From NCBI GenBank assembly GCA_039000515.1, contig JBCFYV010000001.1, positions 62,782,621 through 62,846,620 on the forward strand: DNA of 64,000 bases. The letters are read 5' to 3'. The number at the start of each line of letters is the position of its first letter. Position 1 is the first letter of the stretch. Shown here in pieces: positions 53,060 through 61,859 of this stretch. Source of the stretch: Timema cristinae. Its lineage: Eukaryota; Arthropoda; Insecta; Phasmatodea; Timematidae. The notes beneath the pieces were generated by a model. The model did no database searches. It worked only from the letters and a program-made list of their open reading frames with translations, and was not told where the DNA came from. The translations under genes were made by a program, and so were the position numbers.

Positions 53060-54138
53060 CCAACTAAGTTAAGGGAGATGATACTTAGATGTTTTCACAA
53101 TTCCACCTTTGGAGGCCCCTTGGGGATTTTAAAAACACTCATAAGATATCTCAGGAGTTATTTTGGCCCAATATGTACCAGGATGTTAGGCAGTGAATTA
53201 GAAAGTGTGATGGTTGTTTGGGACCCTAACCTACACAAAACACGCGTTATGGGTTGCACGCTGCAGATGTTGCTCATGGCCCGTGGGAAACTGTGTTTGT
53301 TGACTTTTTAGGCCCCATCCCTCTTTCTACTAATGGGAATACCTGTGTACTTAATCTCATTGATGGTTTTTCTAAATGTGTTATTATTATTCCCCTTAGA
53401 AACCTGAAAGGTTCCACCACCTTTAGAGCCTTGTCTGATAAGAGTGTGGGCGATTTTTGGTGCCTCTATAAAGTTAGTAAACGATAATGGACCCAGTTTT
53501 ATATCCAAGAATTTCATGACATGTGTTTTGCGTGGGGAATTAAACATGTTACTACTAGCCCTTACAACCCTGCCCCTAATCAGGTAGAGAGATTTAACAG
53601 AAACCTAAACATTGCTTTGACCATTTACCATGGTAGTTCCCAGCCTCACTGGGATAAAGAGTTAAAATTTCTATCTCTTGCTTTTAACTCGGCTATTCAT
53701 GAGTCTACAGGAGCCACCCCTTCCTCTTTGTAACTTGGCAGAGAATTGTGTCATCCTTTGTTGGCTATTTGGGACGTTGACCCTCTGCTTGGGGATTGTG
53801 GGACCTCCTCTTATTATGAGAGGTGTAAGCTTGCCTTGCATAATTTGCGAAGATCCAGGGCCAGAGTGGCCGCAGCTTACAACCGCGGATGTTTGCCTGT
53901 ACATGTGTCTGTAATTGACACAGTAATGTGCCACAATTTTCCCCTGAGTTCGGCTGCTTACAGGATCTCGGCTAAGCTCACACCTAAATGGAGCGGTCCT
54001 TGGAGGATCAGTTCCTTTTTAACTCCGGTTTCCGTATTGCTGGAACTTGTGGCGGATGAGGGAGAAAGTCGTCTGGCTCATGTGAGCCATTTAAAGAAGG
54101 TATCCTACGTATTGTATATTGGTATATATTTTATATAG
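53060..54138 (+). pseudogene. pol: Ty3/gypsy integrase with GPF/Y-type C-terminus, frameshifted
   Basis: An HHCC-like start (LRCFHNSTFGG, near 53,082) is damaged and changes frame at least twice before ADVAHGPWETVFVDFLGPI, which holds the first catalytic Asp (about 53,296). The second Asp is in NDNGPSFI (about 53,483) in a shifted frame. The catalytic Glu is in PNQVERFNRNL (about 53,587). The C-terminal module contains KLTPKWSGPWRISSF and LAHVSHLKKV, the GPF/Y region of gypsy integrases. The frame closes at 54,136-54,138. All three DDE residues survive but the reading frame does not. Confidence 0.85.
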
Positions 54139-55512
54139 TAAGTTGATATAATGTGTTAGGCCAACACAAAATGTAAGGATGTTTCTACTAGATATAGTAG
54201 AAAAAAACTAGTATAAAATAAATTACTAGAAAAGTAATAAGTAACCCTTATCTGTAAAACGTATAGTATAAATGTAAATTTAAATAATTAAGATGTAATG
54301 ATGCCAGAATATGCTAACATCTCAAAATGATGGTTAAGTAAAATCTTGAGTGTATTATTTAGTGGATATAAGCCCTAAATAGATATGTTTATATATTTAT
54401 ATTGTACTAATATTTAAATTGAAAAAATATTATCAGAACAGGATTCAGTTAGAATCAAGTTTGGAAGTAGTTGCAGTTGCAAGATACATTTAGAATCTAC
54501 TTCAATTTATAGTTTTCCTGACAAGGAAAGACTTATTTAATCCTTTGCCTGTAGTATTGGTACTATTGAGATGGAAATGAAATAACCTTATAGGGAATGA
54601 TTTTCTGATTGTTGCTCTTGGTTTTTTGTTTAGTTTCGAAACTTTATTGTACGTGAATCTAGGGTAATCTTGCGTTTGCTCTCGATCTGACTATTACTAC
54701 TTCCCCTCCTTTTCCTCTCCTCCTGTATCTGCGCGCTGGGATAGTTGCTAAAGTTCTTCTTCGAACGTCTTGGAAAGATCTGGACGGACGTTGTCTCGTC
54801 AAGCCGGATGTCTTCTGTGTAGTTCCTGTTGCCTACTCTTAAAAAGGTGAGAGATCTGTGTATGTATCGTCGCCTTCGACGGGTGACTCCCTTCCTGAGA
54901 GTCCTTGTTCAAAGGGTAGGAGAGTTGTAGCATGTCACTTAATTCAAATGACATCTACACACTGTAATCTGCACCAAATGCTAAAATAATATAAAAGAAT
55001 CCAAAGAAGAGAATTAAAACTGATATATTCTTTAATAATATAATTTGTGTTCTACTCACATCACATGGATGTTCCCGGATTCGATCACCATGCTTTCACC
55101 AACTGTTCTGCAAGTATGGCGGAGGAGAAGGCATGACAGTTTTAATGGACGTCTAACCCCTTGAACTCAACATTGAAGAAAGACCTAACTATCGCTGGTC
55201 TGATGCCGTGAGCTACGGACACTACTCCCTTAGAAGACTTCCTTGGCACCTTCTTTCTCCACTGCTACACTCCCCTTCCCCTCCCATCCCTTTCCTTTTT
55301 CCTTGCTTACATTCCCAATTTGCTAGTCAGAAAAAGAGTATTTAATGGGCAATCCCTAGCTTCACGGAATTGTAGTTAATCTTTGGATATCCTCGAAGGA
55401 GGAACCTCCGCTCCAGAACCTGAAGAAGATACTGCTGACCCCAATGGTTAGGACGTGGGAGTCACCACCTCGACGCCGAGGGAATATTATTATTGATCCA
55501 AGTATTCATTAA
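54139..55512. other. No gene seen; possible 3' non-coding part of the retroelement
   Basis: AT-rich to about 54,640, then mixed sequence with pyrimidine-rich runs near 54,700-54,730 and 55,260-55,310. No second copy upstream of pol was recognised, so LTR status cannot be shown. Confidence 0.3.
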
Positions 55513-55740
55513 ATTTCCAAGTCCTTCAGACTTGTTTAGTCAGTCCTTTTGACTATGTTAACTTTTCTATGTCCTTCGGACTCAGTTTTTTCTGTCGGAA
55601 TGACAAGTTATGTTTCCAAGTCCTTTAGACTTGTTTAGTTAGTCCATATGACTATGTTTTCTTATGAACTTACTTTAAGCCTTCTCTTCTCCATAAGTTC
55701 TTTATTTCGTTTCAAGTCCTCATGACTTCACTATATGTCA
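55513..55740. repeat. Array of seven short hairpin motifs
   Basis: Short imperfect palindromes of the form AGTC-(5-6)-GACT recur: 55,519-55,533, 55,542-55,554, 55,571-55,581, 55,593-55,605, 55,618-55,632, 55,641-55,653 and 55,714-55,728. The first pair and the fifth/sixth pair lie in a roughly 99-bp tandem duplication. Loop bases vary while arms persist. Confidence 0.6.
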
Positions 55741-56502
55741 TTGCGCCGTGAACGTCTTGTTCACATGTTCAAATTTTGTATGACTACACTCAGGTTGTCT
55801 AATGCATTTATTTGAGGACCTATCTCACAGAATTCTTGTTGCCATCCCATTTTCTGTGTTACTATTTTGTGTGCGCAAAGTGCGGATCATGGCTAGTTTT
55901 GTATAGTGGCCCACGCATATAGTATTTTCAGTTGCCCCTTGTTAGCACTTCATTAGTCCAAGTGTACTAGATTTTATATATACCCCAGGGAGTGGTAAAT
56001 GGTATAAAAGTACTATTGAGTGCTCTGGCAGTACCCACTGGGAATAGACTGGCCATAGGGATGGATATCTGTTTGTTAGTCATCGACTCGTGTAACTGAA
56101 CTACGGTCATCTTAACGTTTATTATTTTTGATGTCGTTGCTTTGTCTAGTCAAGCTAGGTAGCTTGTCTGACACGTAACTTGGTAACTCTAACTATAGGA
56201 TTAGTCGGTTTGCTTTATATGTTGCTAACTCTCCATGTTCTCTTATTAAACCTTTCTGGTGGAAGTCTGGCGCTATCCCGGCTGTCTTGCAATCCTATAC
56301 CCACTATCAACTTAACTTACATTTGACTGTTGCCGTGTCGTCTTGGACACGTTCTTTCCCCGTGCTATGGGTAGTTCCTAAGTTTTTGGAGCTGTTAAGT
56401 CCTATCATTAACTGGTGTAACCCCATTTCACCTTTTTATGTTATTTAAATAATAAATATATTTTTGTTACCTATTCAATTCTTTTACACTTGTAAAATAT
56501 GT
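55741..56502. other. Non-coding; LTR-end-like context at 56,245-56,285
   Basis: No coding sequence. An ATTAAA string (56,245-56,250) is followed 17 bp later by TGGCGC (56,268-56,273), the start sequence of many gypsy primer-binding sites. The match is too short to call. Confidence 0.25.
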
Positions 56503-57117
56503 CTACCCTACCTACCCTACCTTATCTACCCTACCTTACCTACCCTACCTTACCTACCAAACCTACCTACCCAACCTACCTACCTAACCTACCTACCCAA
56601 ACTACCTATCCAACCTACCTACCCAACCTACCTGCCTAACCTACCCTACCTACCTAACCTACCCCCTACCTACCTAACCTACCCCTACCTACCTAACCTA
56701 CCCCTACCTACCTAACCTACCCAAACCTACCTAACCTACCCTACCTACCTAACCTACCTACCTAACCTACCCTACCTACCTAACCTACCCTACCTACCTA
56801 ACCTACCCACCTAACCTACCTACCTAACCTACCTAACCTACCCTAACTACCTAACCTACCCTACCTACCTAACCTACCCACCTAACCTACCTACCTAACC
56901 TACCTACCTAACCTACCTAACCTACCCACCTAACCTACCTACCTAACCTAACTAACCTACCAACCTACCTAACCTACCTACCTAACCTATTTATCTACCT
57001 ACCTAACCTACCTACCTACCTAACCTACCTACCTACCTACCTACCTAACCTACCTAGCCTACCTAACTACCTAACCTACCTAGCCTACCTAACTACCTAA
57101 CCTACCTAACCTACCTA
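56503..57117. repeat. CCTA/CCTAA tandem array, telomere-repeat-like
   Basis: About 615 bp composed almost wholly of CCTA, CCTAC and CCTAA words, commonly in the order CCTAACCTACCTA. CCTAA is the complement of the arthropod telomere unit TTAGG, but it is mixed with CCTA, so this is an interstitial or degenerate minisatellite, not a telomere. Confidence 0.9.
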
Positions 57118-57677
57118 TATCCATTTACAATGAATCGGTTTGACTTTTTTTTTTAGCATTCAAACTTCAATGTAAAATATTCAAAATGAATGTTGTATAA
57201 TGACCTCAATATGTTTAAAAAGAAAAAGAATCATATTTATCAATATACAAATAACCTAAGTCACAACATTGAAACTAAATCAATTGTCTTACAAGTTTTG
57301 TCCTCATCCTAAATAGTAGCTTTCTTCGACACACGACATAATATTCTATCAATTCAAATGTTGTTATATCTGCAACATTTTAATGTATAGTGAATCAGTG
57401 TTTTCTAGCTGATACAATAAATACATTACTCAAGTCCTTGATTATATGGGGTTATTTAAAGTAGATTACTTTTCTTGTAGAAGTGATATTAATTGCTCCT
57501 AAATAAATTATGATTTAGGCAGTATGCATGTGTTTGAACGGTGGGTAGTGGCGTGTTACCAAGAGTGGCAAGTCTTGTGGAACGCCAACATTCTGTAAGA
57601 ATAATGTATTCTTGATAAGCTGTAGCTCAACTGCAAACAAAACATAGTAATGTCTTGGAACTGTTGTTTTATTGCAG

Positions 57678-58202
57678 CTACATGGTGTTCGAGACTTATT
57701 GGAACACCCATCTCAACCTAGAGTATTTGGACAGGACAATTGTGACGCAATAATCAATGACAAGCTCATGCATGGATGGGCATCTGAGGTGTATGAATAC
57801 AACTACACCAGGCTAATGAAGACAAATATTCAGCCTACAGTGCTTTTGGCCAAAAGTTGGTTCAATTTGTCGGGATTTCTCTGCAATTACAGAAACCTGG
57901 AGATGAACTGTTGTTTCCAGATTCCTGCTGCTGTTCTTCCAGTTGACACTTTGGAAACTGACATAAATACAATTTTAAAAAATAACATCAACACAAATGA
58001 AATTAATGAACTACCAAAATCCATCCCCAGCAGCCCTTTTACAAGTTATTTGCTCCAGGAAAGTGTGACATCGCTAGATATGCGTGTGAAGTATACCACT
58101 TCAGTTGAAGTTTTAGCAGAAGTACACCAATCACAGCACAGTTTGAACAGACTATTTGTGATACTCTATGATAGAGAAATAGCCATCAGTATTATAACTA
58201 AG
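57678..58202 (+). CDS. Internal exon of an unrecognised protein-coding gene
   Basis: A 525-bp stretch is bounded by a good acceptor (pyrimidine-rich TTTTATTGCAG ending 57,677) and a good donor (AAG then GTATGG at 58,203). It is open across all 175 codons, phase 0 at both ends. The product is mixed hydrophobic/polar with no signal peptide or membrane helix: LLEHPSQPRVFGQDNCD, then KSWFNLSGFLCNYRNLEMNC, and near the end SLNRLFVILYDREIAIS. It looks alpha-helical and is not one of the mobile-element proteins seen here. I do not recognise the family. No flanking exon was found in the window. A single exon of a host gene or a retained exon from a duplicate are both possible. Confidence 0.5.
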
Positions 58203-58499
58203 GTATGGTGATATAATTAATACTAACTACTTTATTTATAGATCCATATGCATGGAAAGCTAGGGAACATAAACATTCTTGTGATGGATTACATATTGGG
58301 ATATTGACACATGGATATAAATTCTATTAATTCTTATATTTATAATTCAAGAAACATAAAAATTGTATCCAGGTAGAGTGTTGACTCAAAGCATTTTCCA
58401 AGGCTATTACAAGATAGCTCTTTAACAATCCTGCCAAATAACTTGTGCATGTTCGCAATGCTGCCAACAGACTTATTTACTTACTCATTACTCAAAAGG

Positions 58500-58671
58500 C
58501 CATTGATGCACTTCAAAATAGCTAACTCTATTAAGTCCATTTCACTACACTCTGACTCTTTAAGGTCAGTTCCAATGTTATCCATTCATCTGGGTCTATA
58601 AGTCTTTCCAATGAACTCTTTCCATTGGGTTTGCCAGTAAATACCCTGAACATGGTTTTAGATTCTTCCAT
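58500..58671 (-). pseudogene. LINE-type retroelement fragment (ORF2 C-terminal end), degenerate
   Basis: Minus-strand reading gives FTGKPNGKSSLERL followed, after a frame change near 58,590, by DNIGTDLKESE. This resembles the GKR-GRP-RRW-DNI-DLKE block common near the end of arthropod LINE ORF2 proteins. The fragment is under 60 residues, so the assignment is tentative. The stretch 58,203-58,500 shows no other feature. Confidence 0.3.
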
Positions 58672-58814
58672 TTGCACTACACCGTAATCTAAGAGATTTG
58701 ATTATCCAAATAAAGGTTCATGATGAGATTTTGTTGCTTTAATTTGCTCTATAAATCCGAAAAACTGGGTCATTGTGACATCACCCTTAATATGCGAGTC
58801 CTATCGCCCCCATA

Positions 58815-60440
58815 TTAGGTGCAATGATGGCCATTTACATCGATATGAAGGCAGGCCTTGCAACACGTCTGTACGACACAGGGGTTAGGCTCGTGCACGT
58901 ACGTGTTGACCGCACCTTGAAGAAGAGTTTCTTGCCTGCATTCAAAATCATAGAATACAAACATGAACTTGCTCTTTTCCAGTGATGGCTTGTATGGGGC
59001 TTTCTTCATATGGCAGAAATGACCAAAAGGACGATGGGTCTCAAATATTCTACAAAAAGTCTCATAACACCTGTGTGAATAATTGGATCTTTCCAAACTG
59101 AAAAATGGCATGCAAACCTCACAAATCTTTTTGACATCACAGACCAACATGTGACCTCTGTAAAAACCGGCAAGTTTATGGTTACCAAAACAAGTCTGAT
59201 TTGTGAGCCAACGCCCACAGTCTTTACAGGCCACAGTTTGACCTCCACTGCAGACTGCTTTAGCGTAGCACTTTTTTACGTGGTTTCACATCTGTACTCT
59301 TTCTTTGTGTTGAACTTTGCACGGCACTCATGACAAAAGTACAAGAACTTAAATGCGGCTGTCAAAGATGTTATGACATCAAAATTGTTTTGATTATAGT
59401 CGTTAAAATAAAATCAAGGTAGGCCTTAATGTAATGTTTGGTAGGAGTAGGCCCCTCATATAGGACCTGCCTCCCTTGACGTTTCCTGAACACTGTGATT
59501 TTATATTTGGAGAGGTATGTTTGAAATTGTTTCTATTCATTGAGCCCACCACCATTCACAAGATTCACACGGCCATCACAGTATAAATCTTCTGCTTTTT
59601 ATTTTTGAATAAGACGACCAATTTTGATTTTTTAAAGGTGTTCACGTCCATGCATCCTGGCTCTCTTTTAATCTAAAATATTACATTGGCGACAACCAAT
59701 ACACGGGCAAGACTAAGTGTATCATCACCATTTTGAATCGTAATGATTCCTTTTTTATCACGGCTATATGTGCTAGCGGTAGTGAGATTATTACATTTAT
59801 TATTACTTCTCCTCCACGTCTCTTTAAAGTGGTGTAGCTTGACATACAAGGGGGACGAAGTGAGTAATGAAGCATTGATTTGTAACATCGTTCTACTTTA
59901 TAGAGCACAGCCTGCGCGTCAAGCTGATCTGCCTGCCTAAATGAGACGAATACAGGTCTTGACGAGGAGTCTGTGTTGACTAATAGTAGACCTACGTGAT
60001 CCTCGCCACTAACTCCATGGTCCCAGAGAAGCTCTAGCAAAGCATTGATTGGCTCCTCAAACCAGATTTGAACGTCATGATCGCTCTATGGCGTCCCTAA
60101 TTGTATGATCAATTCTGGCCCCACATAAAACAACGGTTTAATTGCGTAATTCTCTTCTCGACGATTCGAAGAGGTATACCTTGGGATAACGCTCCACCAA
60201 CCTGTTTTACCAGGCCACTAATTCCTGACTGTGCTGCTGAAGATGGCCCCATTGCCACCGCCACGTGTTGTGGGAGGGCCGTGGACCCCATCTGCCTCGC
60301 CGCAACTTGAGATCGAACACCATCTCCCTGGCTCGGTGGCGATGCTCTTGTGGCGGGCTGAAGGGCACTCACAGCTAGCGCCTCCGGGGCACTGTGTCTT
60401 TGTCCCGACGGTGACACAGCTCCTGCCGGGAGAATGGAGC
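58815..60440 (-). pseudogene. Second-family type-B DNA polymerase, N-terminal half, decayed
   Basis: Reading leftward from about 60,440: a Pro/Ala-rich leader, GISGLVKQVGGALSQGIPL (about 60,195-60,250), then after a frameshift near 60,115 IQLGTP and, after an in-frame TAG, the block DHVGLLLVNTDSSSRPVF (about 59,970-60,020). A second frameshift near 59,790 leads to KKGIITIQNGDDTLSLAR. Then come KYKITVFRKRQGRQVLYEG (near 59,500), DVITSLTAAF (near 59,380), Cys/His fingers (YFCHECRAKF, ACKDCGRW, HRCYETFC, GHFCHMKK) and the exonuclease I motif FVFYDFECRQET (near 58,930). It stops at 58,815. Further stops lie near 59,625, 59,545 and 59,280. The polymerase domain is missing. The family is widespread in metazoan mobile or virus-like elements and differs from the polymerase at 1-2,675. 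Confidence 0.8.
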
Positions 60441-61185
60441 TGACATTTCACCCTCCATTTGTAATATAACACAAAAGCACGTGTCAAACTAACTTCAAAG
60501 TAAAAACTTTAAAAATAATTGTTCAACCAAATTTATTTTATTTTCTGGAAACTTTCGTGTGTTTTTATCTCTCTTTAAAATGATAATACAAAATATATAA
60601 TATTTTTCAATTTCAAACTACAATTGGTATTAATATAATATGTTGTTACGATTTGTCCTAAATATAATTGCTTTAACTGATACCAACATTCGCAAAGTGT
60701 GTGTAATAAATACAATTAAACCCTAGGACAGGTACAAAATACAGCCCAGGTTAGTTATTTACCTCTATGAATGGTTAAACCTACATTTTCAGCCGTGCTA
60801 GTGAATTGAACCCGGGACCCTTGGCTCAGCAAACAAATATAGGGTTTTCTCTCTTTTTAATAATTGTCTAAAGCAATAATATAATTTCTCCAGTTAATTA
60901 TTATGTCAATATATAGTTGAAAACCTGTAAGAAGTATCTTTATACTTAAAACAGATTGAAACACTAGATATACATAATTCCCGTTTTAAAACAAATTTAT
61001 TGTGAGGAAGAGCGCAATTTTCAGCTCTAAACTGACTTACACTGCCAACTGTTACACCGATAAATAACCAGGTTTACCACAAGCACGGTAATCATTCAAG
61101 AACTCTATCTTTAAATAAGGTGTTAGTAGCTTACAGGACGTTTGGCACCAATTTGACCTTTGACCTTTGACCCCGAGTTGTGTGA
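60441..61185. other. AT-rich spacer between the head-to-head polymerase copies
   Basis: No gene. On the minus strand at about 60,785-60,840 there is a box-B-like string (CGGGTTCAATTC), again suggestive of a tRNA-derived SINE relic. Confidence 0.35.
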
Positions 61186-61770
61186 CGTAATCATTGCGTG
61201 TGATGTCGCAACACTCCCCCCATGGGTTTTCCCGATGACTCATACCTGGCGCCAGTTTGGCGGCTTGACAAGACAAGTAGAGACAGGAATAGATCGTGAC
61301 CTTGAAACAGTGAGCTAGTACACGAGGTCATTGACCCCCGTCAACTCTTTCCCACTCCCTTTCTATGTGGCAATGTGTTTTCCTGATGACTGGTGCGTTG
61401 ACAAGACAAGTCGAGACATGACCTTGAATGATGTCGCAACCCTCATTTGCAATGGGTTTTAACGATGACATCATCGCTCTGTTGCAACCCTGATGACTCA
61501 TACCTGGCGCCAGTTTGGCGGGTTGACAAGACAAGTCGAGACAAGAATAGATAACGGCCTTGAATGATGTCGCAACCTTCACTTGCAATGGGTTTTACCG
61601 ATGACGCCATCGCTCTGTCGCAACCCTGATGACTAATACCTGGCGCCAGTCTGGCGTGTTGGCAAGACAAGTCGAGACAAGTGAAGACAAGTCGAGACAC
61701 GACCTTGAATGATGTCGCAACCCTCATTTGAAATGGGTTTTACCGATGACGTCATCGCTCTGTCGCAAAC
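61186..61770 (+). promoter_or_regulatory. Tandem-repeat upstream region of the plus-strand PolB-family gene
   Basis: About four imperfect copies of a ~140-bp module lie just 5' of the TATA box. Each contains most of: GATGTCGCAAC (about 61,201, 61,431, 61,566, 61,709), GGGTTTTACCGATGAC, the palindrome CTGGCGCCAG, and GACAAGACAAGTCGAGAC. The copy nearest the gene holds GATGACGTCATC (61,745-61,756), a perfect palindrome around the CRE core TGACGTCA (61,747-61,754); other copies have one-base variants. Enhancer function is inferred. Frames open on the minus strand here are by-products of the repeats. Confidence 0.65.
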
Positions 61771-61785
61771 TTAGCTGGTGGTAGC

Positions 61786-61793
61786 TATAAATA
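61786..61793 (+). promoter_or_regulatory. TATA box of the plus-strand PolB-family gene
   Basis: TATAAATA, with an initiator-like TCATTT at 61,817-61,822 about 33 bp downstream and the ATG of the first coding exon at 61,860. The spacing fits a focused RNA polymerase II core promoter. Confidence 0.65.
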
Positions 61794-61859
61794 GTGGCAC
61801 CTCATTTGAAATCGTTTCATTTTATAACCAGTCTTCGAGTGCTAAACAAGAAAACCGGG

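Noticed and set aside
53671..53934. Alternative frames over the integrase region on both strands
   Set aside because: Shadows of the frameshifted integrase, whose conserved blocks lie in the other frames.
56464..56715. A frame rich in YLP/TYL repeats
   Set aside because: It is the translation of the CCTA/CCTAA array.
61052..61727. Overlapping minus-strand frames with repeated SCQxAKLAPGMSH
   Set aside because: They reflect the tandem promoter modules upstream of the plus-strand gene; stops interrupt them and splice signals are absent.
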